DNA of 64,000 bases from an uncultured Bacteroidales bacterium (lineage in GTDB: Bacteria; Bacteroidota; Bacteroidia; Bacteroidales; P3): contig ONDE01000006.1 in assembly GCA_900316515.1 (NCBI GenBank), positions 51,213 through 115,212 on the forward strand. Direction: 5' to 3'. Positions 33,870 through 44,000 of this stretch are shown here, piece by piece. The notes under the pieces were generated by a model. That model was given only the letters and a program-made list of their open reading frames with translations, searched no databases and was not told the origin of the DNA. The position numbers and the translations under genes are program-made. Numbering within the stretch: position 1 is the stretch's first letter; every line of letters starts with the position of its first letter.

Positions 33870-35117
33870 TTATTTCTTGCGGCGGTAAGTATAGGTATTG
33901 CGCTGGTGTCCGTCGCCACCATGATAGGTAAAGATGTCGCTGTCGACAAAGACGAGTGTTTCGTCGTCGAGTTGCAGGATATGCCACACCTCCTCGCCCC
34001 GTTCGTTGCGTAGCAGCAGCGAGTCGCCCACCACCTGCCATTCGAGGGCGCATGGTTCATAGACGAACTTGTGGTCCTCCATTGTGTTATTCCATGCCAA
34101 GAACGAGGCGGTGCCGTCGGCGTTGAAGGTCAGATCGTCCAACAGGTGCTCCTCGCCCATGTCTACTGTGAAACCGGGATAGGGAACATTGTCACCGAGG
34201 AAGACATGTTCGGACGTGCCGCTGACGTATTCCCAATGTCCCACCAAAGGGCTGCTTTTGGGCGAGCAGGCCGCCAGCAACACCGCCACGGCTACCGGCA
34301 AGGCCGCCAACGGCTTGAGCCAGCCGCTGCGGCCACGGTGCCGGGCCATCATGGCGATGCGCTGGTGCACCATGCGGTAGTCGAACCCGTTGGCCAGCGG
34401 GCTGTAGCTGCGGCCGCTCACCTGATGGTAGAACAGCTCGGCATAGCTGGCACTCATCATCGCGCTGTCGGCAATGTACTCGTGTACGCGCTTCAGCTCG
34501 CGCGCATATAGATATACGAATGGGTCGAACCACAGCACCGCCTTGGCCAGCTCGCAGAGCAGCGTGTCAACGGTATGGCCTTGGCGTACATGTATCGTCT
34601 CGTGGCCCACGAGCTGCTGCACCTCGGCGTCAGAGAAGCCTTTGGTGCCGACGACGATATGCTTGCCGAAGGAGAAAGCTGGAGTGTCGTCGTCGAGCAG
34701 GGTGAGGCGGATGCCGTCCTCTTCGCGGCAGGGCAGGGCGCGCATCCTCCGGCGCAGACGCAACACCCTCACCGCCAGCAGCGTGGCTGCCACGGCAAAG
34801 CCCGTCAGCCACACCCAGAGGAACACCTGTGCAAAGGAAACACTGCCGGTGTCGGCTGTAGCAGCGGTGCTAGCCGTACTGGCGGTGCTGGCCATGCCAG
34901 GCAGGCTGGCCTGACTGAAGATACCTGGCAAATTGCCAGCGATGTGCTGTTGCGGCACGGCCAACCGCAGGTGGATGGCCGGCAGAAGCAACGAGAGAAC
35001 CAACGTGCCCATCAGATACCACCGCACCATCTGGTGCCGCTTCTCATGGCGCATCAGCACCCAGTAGGCAGCGAAAAAGAGGGCCGTCGCCGCGGCGGCC
35101 AGCAGCAGGTATCTCAT
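33870..35117 (-). CDS. M56 family (BlaR1-like) membrane metallopeptidase
   Basis: 415 aa. Several membrane helices, then a zinc site HETIH (His172, Glu173, His176) with a downstream ELKRVHEYIAD segment as in BlaR1/MecR1. These proteins cleave or trigger loss of the BlaI-type repressor. No penicillin-binding sensor domain is present. Instead the C-terminal ~140 residues (SPLVGHWEYVSGTSEHVF... YTYRRKK) look like a small lipocalin-type sensor domain on the outer face. The start overlaps the blaI stop by 4 nt (ATGA), indicating translational coupling. Confidence 0.88.
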   Translation of the reverse strand: MRYLLLAAAATALFFAAYWVLMRHEKRHQMVRWYLMGTLVLSLLLPAIHLRLAVPQQHIAGNLPGIFSQASLPGMASTASTASTAATADTGSVSFAQVFLWVWLTGFAVAATLLAVRVLRLRRRMRALPCREEDGIRLTLLDDDTPAFSFGKHIVVGTKGFSDAEVQQLVGHETIHVRQGHTVDTLLCELAKAVLWFDPFVYLYARELKRVHEYIADSAMMSASYAELFYHQVSGRSYSPLANGFDYRMVHQRIAMMARHRGRSGWLKPLAALPVAVAVLLAACSPKSSPLVGHWEYVSGTSEHVFLGDNVPYPGFTVDMGEEHLLDDLTFNADGTASFLAWNNTMEDHKFVYEPCALEWQVVGDSLLLRNERGEEVWHILQLDDETLVFVDSDIFTYHGGDGHQRNTYTYRRKK

Positions 35118-35512
35118 GGCTGCACCTCCTTTCTCTTCTCCTCGATGATCTTGGCCAGAGCGTCGAGGTCCTCGCGGCCGATGTTTTTGTCAGCCATGAA
35201 GAATGAAACCAGTTGGCGGTAGCTGCCGCCAAAATAATTGTCCATCAGCGTGCCGAGCATCCGACCCGAGTATTCTGCTTTGCTCACCAGCGGATAGTAC
35301 TGGTTGTTGCCACCCAATTCTTGGTGACCGACAAAGCCTTTCTGCTCCAAAATGCGAATCTCGGTCAGCACGGTGCGGTAGGCCGGTTTGGGCTCTTCCA
35401 CCGCCTCGGCTATCTCGCCCGCAAAACCTTTGCCCAAATTCCATACCGCCTGCATCACCTGCTCTTCGGCTTTGGTCAGCGTCGTCGCCGTCTCGTTTTT
35501 CCTCCTTGCCAT
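35114..35512 (-). CDS. BlaI/MecI/CopY family repressor
   Basis: 132 aa winged-helix repressor. TKAEEQVMQAVWNLGKGFAGEIAEAVEE and AYRTVLTEIRILEQKGFVGH form the DNA-binding domain, and the C-terminal helices are for dimerisation. It is predicted to repress the operon with the M56 peptidase and TonB receptor and to be inactivated by that peptidase. Two A/T-rich palindromes upstream, TGATTA-N6-TAATCA (35541-35558) and GATTAA-N4-TTAATC (35597-35612), are candidate operators. The inducing signal is unknown. Confidence 0.9.
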   Translation of the reverse strand: MARRKNETATTLTKAEEQVMQAVWNLGKGFAGEIAEAVEEPKPAYRTVLTEIRILEQKGFVGHQELGGNNQYYPLVSKAEYSGRMLGTLMDNYFGGSYRQLVSFFMADKNIGREDLDALAKIIEEKRKEVQP

Positions 35513-35540
35513 CGTATGTTTGATTTAAAAATTGAACATT

Positions 35541-35612
35541 TGATTAAAAAAATAATCATCATACTAACGGCTCTAAATTGTCATTATTGTGCATCGGATT
35601 AAAAAATTAATC
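35541..35612. promoter_or_regulatory. Candidate BlaI-type operators
   Basis: Two dyads share the half-site GATTA(A): TGATTA..TAATCA at 35541-35558 and GATTAA..TTAATC at 35597-35612, both just upstream of the repressor gene. Assignment as operators is inference from position and symmetry. Confidence 0.4.
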
Positions 35613-35700
35613 AGATTAACGTTTTTTAACAATCAAAAAGGCAAAGGCCTTGATTCATCCACCGCGCTGCGACAGGCACTTCATATAGGGAAAACAATAA

Positions 35701-35740
35701 AAGGGAGAATGCCGTCTGCACAGCTTTCTCCCTCTTTTTT
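35701..35740. terminator. Terminator downstream of htpG
   Basis: AGGGAGAA (35702-35709) pairs with TTCTCCCT (35726-35733), with a T-run on the plus strand and a T-rich tract on the minus strand. It lies 20 nt past the htpG stop. Confidence 0.7.
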
Positions 35741-35759
35741 TGGATCACAGTTTGGCCGG

Positions 35760-37706
35760 TCAAATCATCTCCACCGAGCGCTTCAGGAATTTGCTGAGGG
35801 CTTCGCCTTTCAGCAGGCCGTTGGCGAGGAGGGCCAGGTCGGTGAGCTGGTGGACGAGGTCTTTCTGCTTCTCGGCGTCCGTCTCGTTCAGCACGCGGCC
35901 GATGAGCGGGTGGTTGATGTTGACCACGAGGTTGTAGCTCTCCGGCAGTTCGCCGTAGAAGCCCATGCCGCCGCCCGAGGTCTGCGCCATCTCGCGGTAG
36001 CGGCGCATGAATTCGCTCTGCGTCACCTGCATCGGCGCGTCGCTTTCCTCGAGGCTCTCGAGTTGCACGGTGAAGCGCTGCTTGTCGATCTCGCCCTCGA
36101 TGATGGGTTGCAGCTTCTCTTTCTCCTCCTTGCTGAGCTTCTCGGGGATGCTGTCGTCGTGAGGGATGAGTTTCTCCACCGTGTCGCTATCGACGCGGAC
36201 GAAGCGGGTCTTCTCGATCTTCTGCTCCAAGAGATTTATGAAGTGGCTCTCCAGCGGGCTGTCCATGAGCAGCACGTCGTAGCCTTTGGCCTTGGCCTTC
36301 TCGATGTAGGCGTGCTCCTCCTCGGCGTTGCTGGCGTAGAGGTAGCAGACGGTCTTGTCCTTGTCGGTTTGCAGGGCTTTGATCTTCTCGCGGTAGCTGT
36401 CGAGGGTGTAGTAAGTGCCGTCCACGCCCTTGAGCAGATAGAACTTCATGGCGCGCTCACAGAACTTCTCGTCGGTCAGCATGCCGTACTGGACGAAGAT
36501 CTTGATGTCGTCCCACTTATCCTCGAGGGCGCTCTTCCCAGGGTGCGCGGTCGTCTCGTCCGCCTTACTGTCCTCTGCGGACGAGGACGTCCGCGTTCCC
36601 AGGTTCTTGCTCATTTCTTCGAGCTTGTCGGCGACCTTTTTGCTGATGTGCTGGGAGATTTTTTTCACGTTGCCGTCGCTCTGGAGGTAGCTGCGGCTGA
36701 CGTTCAGCGGGATGTCCGGCGAGTCGAGCACGCCGTGCAACAGCATCAGGTAGTCGGGCACCACGCCCTCGACCTGGTCGGTGACGAAGACCTGGTTGCA
36801 GTAGAGCTGTATCTTGTTGCGGTTGGGGTCGATGGTCTTGCGCACCTTCGGGAAGTAGAGAATGCCGGTGAGGTTGAAGGGGTAGTCGACGTTGAGGTGA
36901 ATCTGGAACAGCGGCTCCTCGAAGTTCATGGGAAAGAGCTCGTGGTAGAACTTCTTGTAATCCTCATCTGTCAGCGACGACGGCGATTTCTTCCAGGCGG
37001 GCTCGGGGTCGTTGATGATGCGGGGCTGTTTTTTCTCGACTCTCTTAGGCTTGCCATCCTTATCGCAGTCGGTCTCGCTATCGACCCACACGCTCTCCTC
37101 GCCGAAGCGGATGGCCACGGGCATGAAGCGGCAGTATTTCTTCAGCAGCTGCAGGATGGTGCTCTCTTCGAGGAACTCCTTGCAGTCGTCGGCGATATGC
37201 AGCACGATGTCGGTGCCGCGGTCGGTGTGCTTCTTATCCTCCTCCATGCTGAACTCCGGATTGCCCTCGCAGCTCCAGTGCTGGGCGGGCTCGTCCTTCC
37301 AGCTCTTGGTGAATATCTCCACCTTGTCGCTGACCATGAAGGCGCTGTAGAAGCCGAGGCCGAAGTGGCCGATGAGGGGTTCGTGGCTGTCCTTGTACTT
37401 CTCCATGAAGTCAGTGACGCCGCTGAAGGCTATCTGGTTGATGTACTTCTCCACCTCGTCGGCGGTCATGCCGATGCCGCGGTCGCTGACGGTGAGGGTC
37501 TTCTTCTTGGAATCGATCTTCACGTCGATGGTCAGGTCGCCCAGCTCGCCCTTGAAGTCGCCGCGGGTCGAGAGGGTCTTCAGCTTCTGCGTGGCGTCGA
37601 CGGCGTTGCTGATGAGCTCGCGCAGGAAAATCTCATGGTCCGAATAGAGGAACTTCTTGATGACCGGAAAGATGTTCTCGGTCTGTACGTTAAGTTTGCC
37701 TTGCAT
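35760..37706 (-). CDS. htpG: Chaperone HtpG (Hsp90)
   Basis: 648 aa, a cytosolic Hsp90 chaperone. The N-terminal GHKL ATPase has the Glu/Asn pair in LRELISNAVDAT, then VSDRGIGMT and IGHFGLGFYSAFMV (ATP lid). The middle domain includes FYHELFPMNFEEPLF and the catalytic Arg region NVSRSYLQ. A Ser/Glu/Lys-rich segment (about 385-405) precedes the last third. Full length and intact. A single-gene unit by its flanks. I found no clear promoter consensus in the AT-rich leader. Confidence 0.95.
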   Translation of the reverse strand: MQGKLNVQTENIFPVIKKFLYSDHEIFLRELISNAVDATQKLKTLSTRGDFKGELGDLTIDVKIDSKKKTLTVSDRGIGMTADEVEKYINQIAFSGVTDFMEKYKDSHEPLIGHFGLGFYSAFMVSDKVEIFTKSWKDEPAQHWSCEGNPEFSMEEDKKHTDRGTDIVLHIADDCKEFLEESTILQLLKKYCRFMPVAIRFGEESVWVDSETDCDKDGKPKRVEKKQPRIINDPEPAWKKSPSSLTDEDYKKFYHELFPMNFEEPLFQIHLNVDYPFNLTGILYFPKVRKTIDPNRNKIQLYCNQVFVTDQVEGVVPDYLMLLHGVLDSPDIPLNVSRSYLQSDGNVKKISQHISKKVADKLEEMSKNLGTRTSSSAEDSKADETTAHPGKSALEDKWDDIKIFVQYGMLTDEKFCERAMKFYLLKGVDGTYYTLDSYREKIKALQTDKDKTVCYLYASNAEEEHAYIEKAKAKGYDVLLMDSPLESHFINLLEQKIEKTRFVRVDSDTVEKLIPHDDSIPEKLSKEEKEKLQPIIEGEIDKQRFTVQLESLEESDAPMQVTQSEFMRRYREMAQTSGGGMGFYGELPESYNLVVNINHPLIGRVLNETDAEKQKDLVHQLTDLALLANGLLKGEALSKFLKRSVEMI

Positions 37707-37814
37707 AATATCTCTGTTTTTTATTTTTCAATCACCAGTAATAGAACATACACGGAGCAATCAATATCTGTGCCAAGATTACCTGCGACTGACAAAATGT
37801 CAGTTCCGTCCCAA

Positions 37815-37905
37815 CTCACCCTTTTCTTCGGTATTTCTTCAGTATTTCTTCAGTGTTTCTTCAGTCATCCACTGAAGAAACACTGAAGAAATACTGATAA
37901 ACGAC
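37815..37905. repeat. 11-mer ATTTCTTCAGT fold-back with 25-bp perfect stem
   Basis: Three direct 11-mers are followed by their inverted copies. The innermost 25 bases (37841-37865) pair perfectly with 37871-37895 around a CATCC loop. The lead-in CTCACCCTTTTCTTCGGTAT matches that of the element at 10981 with three differences. It lies in the 334-bp htpG-adhesin spacer, which otherwise holds only a terminator. Confidence 0.88.
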
Positions 37906-37968
37906 TGAAGATGAGGGGGTGTTTGTGGTTGTCCTGGTGCGACTATGGGTGAGGTTTGGTCAATGACA

Positions 37969-38001
37969 AAGCCGCCCCGAACATGACGTTCGGGGCGGCT
38001 T
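37969..38001 (-). terminator. Terminator of the 2136-aa adhesin gene
   Basis: A 14-bp GC-rich perfect stem AAGCCGCCCCGAAC / GTTCGGGGCGGCTT with a 5-nt loop, 39 nt past the stop codon. Only a short T-tract follows. Confidence 0.8.
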
Positions 38002-38040
38002 GCACGTGGTTGTTGACCACTGGTTGTTAACCAAACAGAG

Positions 38041-41000
38041 TTACTTGACGATGAGCTTGCGGACCGTGGTGGCCTGCTCGCCGGTGATGCGGACGAAGTA
38101 GGCACCCTTGGCCAGCGTGCTGACATCGAAGGTGGCGGTGTTGTCGGTGAGGTCGAAGGTGGCGACGGTGCGGCCGTTGAGGTCGACAATCGTCGCAGTG
38201 GCACCTGCCAGATGCTCGCTTACGCTGATGGTAACCATAGCGCTGGCGGGGTTCGGGTAGATGCTCAGGTTGCCCTCGGCATCGACCGTGGCAATGCCTT
38301 CGGTACCAGTAGTGAAATCGGCCGAGGCATACTGCGACAACAGAGTCTCGGTGCAGAGGTTGGCCACACGGACCGTATAGTCGGTGTTGTGTTCAAGACC
38401 TGTAATGTGATACTCTGCCTCCTGAGTGGTGAAGGTTGCGATTTCGCCACCCTGGTCGAAGTCATGTGTACCATAGATTACGCGGAAGGCGGTGGCGCCT
38501 TCGGGGGCTGTCCAGCTAACATTGGCGGTGTTGCCTGTCACATTGGTGACGACGACATCGGTAACAGGCGAGCAGGCGTTGGTAGTGACCTGGATAGGCT
38601 CGCTCCATTCGCCTTCGATGTCGGCGTTCTGGCCGCAGAGGGCGCGGACGCTGGCGTTGTAGGTGGTATAAGCCGTGAGGCCATCGACGGTGACCGAGGT
38701 GGTGTTGCTGGTAGCATAGACGGTGTCGAGGGTGTTGAAGACCACGACCTCCCAGCCGTGCTCTTCGCCGGCGGCGGTCCAACCGAGGGTGACGCTGGTG
38801 TAGCCAGTGTTTTCGACGGCGAGACCTGTAGGCACACCGCAGTTCACCACGAGGGTGGAGTCGGTGACAACAGCCCATTCCGACACATCCTCGTCGCTGC
38901 ACAGAGCACGGACAGCAATGGTGTAGAGCGTGCTGTGGGTAAGACCCGTGGCAGTGTAGCTACCGCCTGTAGCTATGACGCCGGCGGCATCGGGATCGAA
39001 GATTCCGGAGGCGACAATGACCTCAACGCTGTCGGCATCGCTGGTGTAGTTAACAGTCAGCGAAGTTTCGCCGCGGTCGATACCGGTGATGACGGGCATA
39101 GCGCAGGCGCCGCTGCCATTGATGGTCAGGTCGTCGAGGTAGACGTAGTAGGCAAAGTCGCCAAAGTAGTGGAAGGCGACATACTTGGTACCAGCAGGCA
39201 GGTTATAGGTGAACTCAGTCCAGCTAGAGCTTTGGAGGGCAACCTCTGCGCTGTCCCATACAAAAGCTGCGAGGTCGCGTGTGGTCGACGAGAAGCCAAC
39301 CCAGAGGTGGTCGCTGCTGCCGTAGTTTGCACCCCAGAAACTAAGCACCATATTGGCGCCGTTGAGTTCGGGGGAGATGAGGTACTGGTTGTAGTCGGAG
39401 CTAGAGCTGTAGGAGCTGAAGCGGAAGGCGCTGTTACCGCCGTGAGGGCCGGACAGGTTGTATCCCATATCGTCGGTCACCAACATGGTGTTGGTGTTCG
39501 GGTCGCCGTCACCATAGACAGGCAGCCAGCAGGGGTTGTCGGCCTCGAAGGGTTCGGTGTACGGGAAAGTGCTGACCATGCCGCAGTTGAAGACATGGAC
39601 AATTGCCATGTTGGTATCGGCACCATAGGCATTGGTGACGATGAGGGTGATGGTGTCGACGCCTTCGGCGCTATAATTCAACTGCATGGAGTCGGTGGTG
39701 CCGTTGAGCATAACGGCTTGACCAGCGGCAGCCATCGTAGAGGTCCAGCTGTAGGCAGGTGCAGGCGACGTCTCACCGGAGATGCGCAAGGCCGAGAAGC
39801 TGGTAGCCTCGCCAACAAATGCCGATGCAGGACCGTCGATGTCGTAAAGCGGCATACGGGAGCTGACGATTGTTATATCGTCCAAGTACATCGAGTTGGA
39901 ATAGGAATCGCTGTTTTTGAAACGAATGGCGAAATGGTAGGTGGTAGGCGTATTGTCGGCGATGCTGTCGGTGGTGAAGGAATACTGCACCATGTTGTAC
40001 GATGTGGCAGGGACAGAATAGACCGGGACGAATGTGCTGTCGTTGGCGGGGTCGGTCATGAAGCCGGCATCGAAACCGACATAGCTGCTACCGTAGACCC
40101 AGAAGGAGACAAAGAGCTTGTCGATGTCCTCGCCAGTAAGGGCGGGAGTGACAATCATGGGATGTTTGCTGCCGTTGCCATAGAAGTAAAGGCTGTTCTC
40201 GCCGCTATGGACCGATGTGGATACATAGCCAGGATGGTAGATATAGGGTGTCTGCACACCGTAATAATCGGGGCTGGGATTAAGTGCGGTCCAGCAGTTG
40301 GGGAGGGTTTGGGCGGGATAGCCTTCGAAGCCCTCGCTGAAAGGAATAGAGGTGGCGGCAGGGCATTCGGTGGCAAAGCCTCCAAGTTTGGCAATGCTGG
40401 TGTCGGAGCAGATACCCACAAGGCTGTAGGTGTAGTTGGTGCCAGGCTGCAAACCGGTGATGGCAACACTGTTGGTGGTGCTGCTGAAGACAGTACCGTC
40501 GACGGTCACCTCGTAGCGGGTTGCTCCGGTATTGGTCCAGTTGAGTGTGACACCAGTGGTGGTGGCGTTGGTAACCCAAACACTGTCGGGGCGCACACAG
40601 CTTGGTGCAACCTGCACATGCACACTATATAAATCGAAGTAGCCATACGTGGAGCTTGTGGATGTAATGCTATTGCGGAAGGCTATATGCACAGTGTCGG
40701 TAGCATTGAGGCCGGTGACACCAGTGGTGAAGAAGTCATAGTCGCCCTCACCCATAGGCACAGTGATCAGGGGTATGAAGGTTGTCGGATCGTTGACATT
40801 GGTCATCACACCTGCCTGGCGTATTGTTTCATTATCGCCCTCAGCGTGGAAGGAGACATAGAGGTTGTTGCCAGCCGCGGGGATGCGCGATGTAGCAGCC
40901 ATGACGGCATTGCCATAGCTAGAGGTGACATAGAGATTGAGGTAGGAGTCGCCACTCGTGGTCAGGTAGACATAGGGGTATGTGGTACTGCCATTGTAAC

Positions 41001-44000
41001 CAGTGATGGATTCGGGGGCATACCAGCAGAGGGGCATCTCGTTGTTGAAGCCAACGACATCGGTGTTGAAGTTGTAGTCCCAAGGCAGGACAATCTCGCT
41101 GCACTCGGTGGACACACGCACGGGGACGGAATAGTTAGACGTATCGCCGGCAGAGCAGATGGCAGCGACCGAAACATAGTAGTAGGTGCCGGGCTGCAGG
41201 CCGCTGATGGTGCAGGGATTGGTGGTAACCGTAGTGGTGCTCACTATCGACGTGCCATCGCTGATGCGGACACTCCATTGGGTGGCGGGAGTCACGTTGG
41301 TGCAGCCGATGGTCAAGCTGTTGGTGGTAGCGCTTACAAGATTCACATCGACTGGAGTGATGCAGCTGGGGCAGGACGTCATAGCGGTGGCCATCACAGC
41401 GCCATTGTTGACGCCAGTCATAGTGGTGTCGGAAGCGATGACATCACCGGTACCGTTAAGGATAGTGTAGCTGGCGATATCAACCACTTCGGGATAATAG
41501 GAGGCATAATCGCCAACATTGCTGACAAACTGAACGCTGTCGCCTGCACAGACAGAGAATGTGTATTCTGCAGGGACCGGGTCTTCATAAGATGTGCTTG
41601 TAGTGCCCTTCAGAATGCCGTTCTGGTAGACCGATATTGACAGATTAGTATAGTACCAGGCGTTGTAGCTGCTGCCGTAGGAGTTGTATTCGCCATCGAG
41701 GGTAATATACACGTCGCAAGCCAAACCGGCGCAGGCTGTGGCGGCCTGTACTGACACATAGTCACTCATGTTGTCGGCGCCGCACACGGTGGCTACGCCA
41801 AAGTTGTAGAGAGTGTTGGCTGTCAAACCAGTGAAGGTGTAGAAAGTGTCGGTGACGTTGGATGCCACAACCGTGCCATTGACTTTCACAGCCCACGTGT
41901 CGTCAGAGGCATCGCCACGGGTCCAATGGACGGTAACGGTGTTGGCGGTTGCGCTGTCGACAGTCAGGTTGCTCACAGAGGTACATGTCGGGCAACCGGT
42001 GATGGTAGCAATCACCTGGCCGTTGCTGTAGTTGTCGCCATTGCCACTGGCAATATTGTTTCCTGCTAGATTGACAGTAAACGAAGCCTCGTCAGGGAAC
42101 GAGCCAAGAGTCCAAGTCAGCACTATGGTGTCCCCATCGCAAACTCCCATACTGTAGCTATTGCTGGATCCACTGCTTATGGTAGTAGTGGCATAGGGCT
42201 GTCCATTGACACTAATATTGATAGCGTTGCCGTTCCAACCGTCGCCATAGCCATCAACCATATCAATAGTCATCGGGCAACTGTTCTCGCCACAGAGGGT
42301 AAAGATGCTCGGGCCCTGACGCCAGGCGCTTACATCGTCGCTGCACACCGAACGCACCCATGTGTTGTAGGCTGTGCTGGGATTCAAGCCTGTAACGGTG
42401 ACGGTAGTGTCACTGGCGTCCACAAGGTCGCTCTCGTCAACGGCATCGGGATTGGTGCCCGTGGTAACAGCCACCTGGTAGTTGCCAGCTTCGGTATCGT
42501 TCCATGTCAGGTCTACGCTATTGTGGGTCACGTTGCTGGCCAGAAGGTATTCGGGACGTGTACAATCAGAGTATTGAGTCAGGACGCAACTGTAAAGATA
42601 TGCATATCCTTCGCTACCGCTCGTCACACAACGGAAGGCAATCCAGATGCTGTCCACACCATCGGGAACCATCTGGGTGTTGACCTCGCGGTTCACCGTT
42701 GACGTTGCCATAACGGTGTCGATACCGACAAAAGTGCTGATCGAATCAGGGTTCGTAACATAGCCAAGGATAATCTTCGTTGTGCTGCTGTTGTCAACAT
42801 AGCCGCTGTACTCGATGTTGATACCATTGGCGGCGGCATTGCTCACATGGGGCAGCACAACGCAGTTGGGAGCATCGTCGGCCACGTCGAAATAGATATA
42901 CGCACCGTAGCTATTGGTACTGTATGGATATATAGTACCGTATGAAGAGATATTGCTCTCCAAGCGGTTCCAGCACCAAATCATGCTCGTGCTCTGGTCG
43001 TAGTTCTCAAAGTCGGCAACGTACGGCACAGTGATATCGCCACAGGGAGTGACAATCGAAAGACGGCTGATGCTGCTGGTGTCGTCGCCGTCGCAGATGG
43101 CGGCAACGCCAAGCTGGTAGATAGTGCCGGCGTTCAGACCCGTGAAGGTATAGAAGGTGTCAGTGACCTCGTCAGAGACAAGTTCGTCGCCGGCATATAC
43201 CATAAAGGAGGTGGAGCTGCTGCTCCAAGTCAAGACCACGTTACCCTCATTGTCAATGCTGTCGGTCAGGTTTCTGGGAGCAATGCAGTCAGGGCATGCG
43301 TTGGCCACATTAGCCAACACAGCGCCAGTGCTGTAGTTGCTCATGTTCTCTATAGTGAACACCAGGCCGCCTGCACCGTCAATAACCGTGCCGCCCATCT
43401 CGACAGGGTATTGGCCTTGGGTATACTTTATCTGCACTGGGCTGCCCTTGCAGACCTGGATCTGAACAGTGTTGGCATTGCCCGATGCAATCGTGGCAGA
43501 GCCCATAAGAGTGCCGTTTTGGTAAATATCGATTGAATTGCCGTTCCAACCGTCGCCATAACTGTCAGAACAGTTCACAATCATATTGCACGACCCGTTC
43601 TCACAGTCGGTCATAAAGCTACCAGTACGGGGAAGCACGCTGCCATCCGAGCAGTCGGGAACGACGCTGAAGTAATAAAGCGTGCTGGCATTTAAGCCAG
43701 TCACGGTGTAGCTAGTGTCACTGATGGACGATACCACTACGGTGTCGTTTGCACCAGCGTTGTATGGCCAATAGCTGAGGGTATAGGTGGTGTTGGAGTT
43801 TATGGGGTCCACCCAATTGACAGTCATACCATCGCTCAGTATGTCGCTGGCCGAGATGCTCTGCACACGGAAACAGGAGGGAGGGTTGCCATAGGTGAAC
43901 TGTACCTTGGGCAGGAAGTTCCACTGGCTGTCATAGCAGTACGAGGCGCCCGTGGCGGCAACGCCAAGGAAGAACCAGTGGTTGTAGCTAGCCTCATAGT

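Noticed and set aside
35589..37886. A 765-codon open frame antisense to htpG
   Set aside because: Mirror of the htpG coding sequence, with no recognisable domains or start context.
38212..40632. An 806-codon open frame antisense to the giant adhesin
   Set aside because: Arises from codon bias of the repeated Thr/Asp-rich adhesin sequence. No independent evidence.
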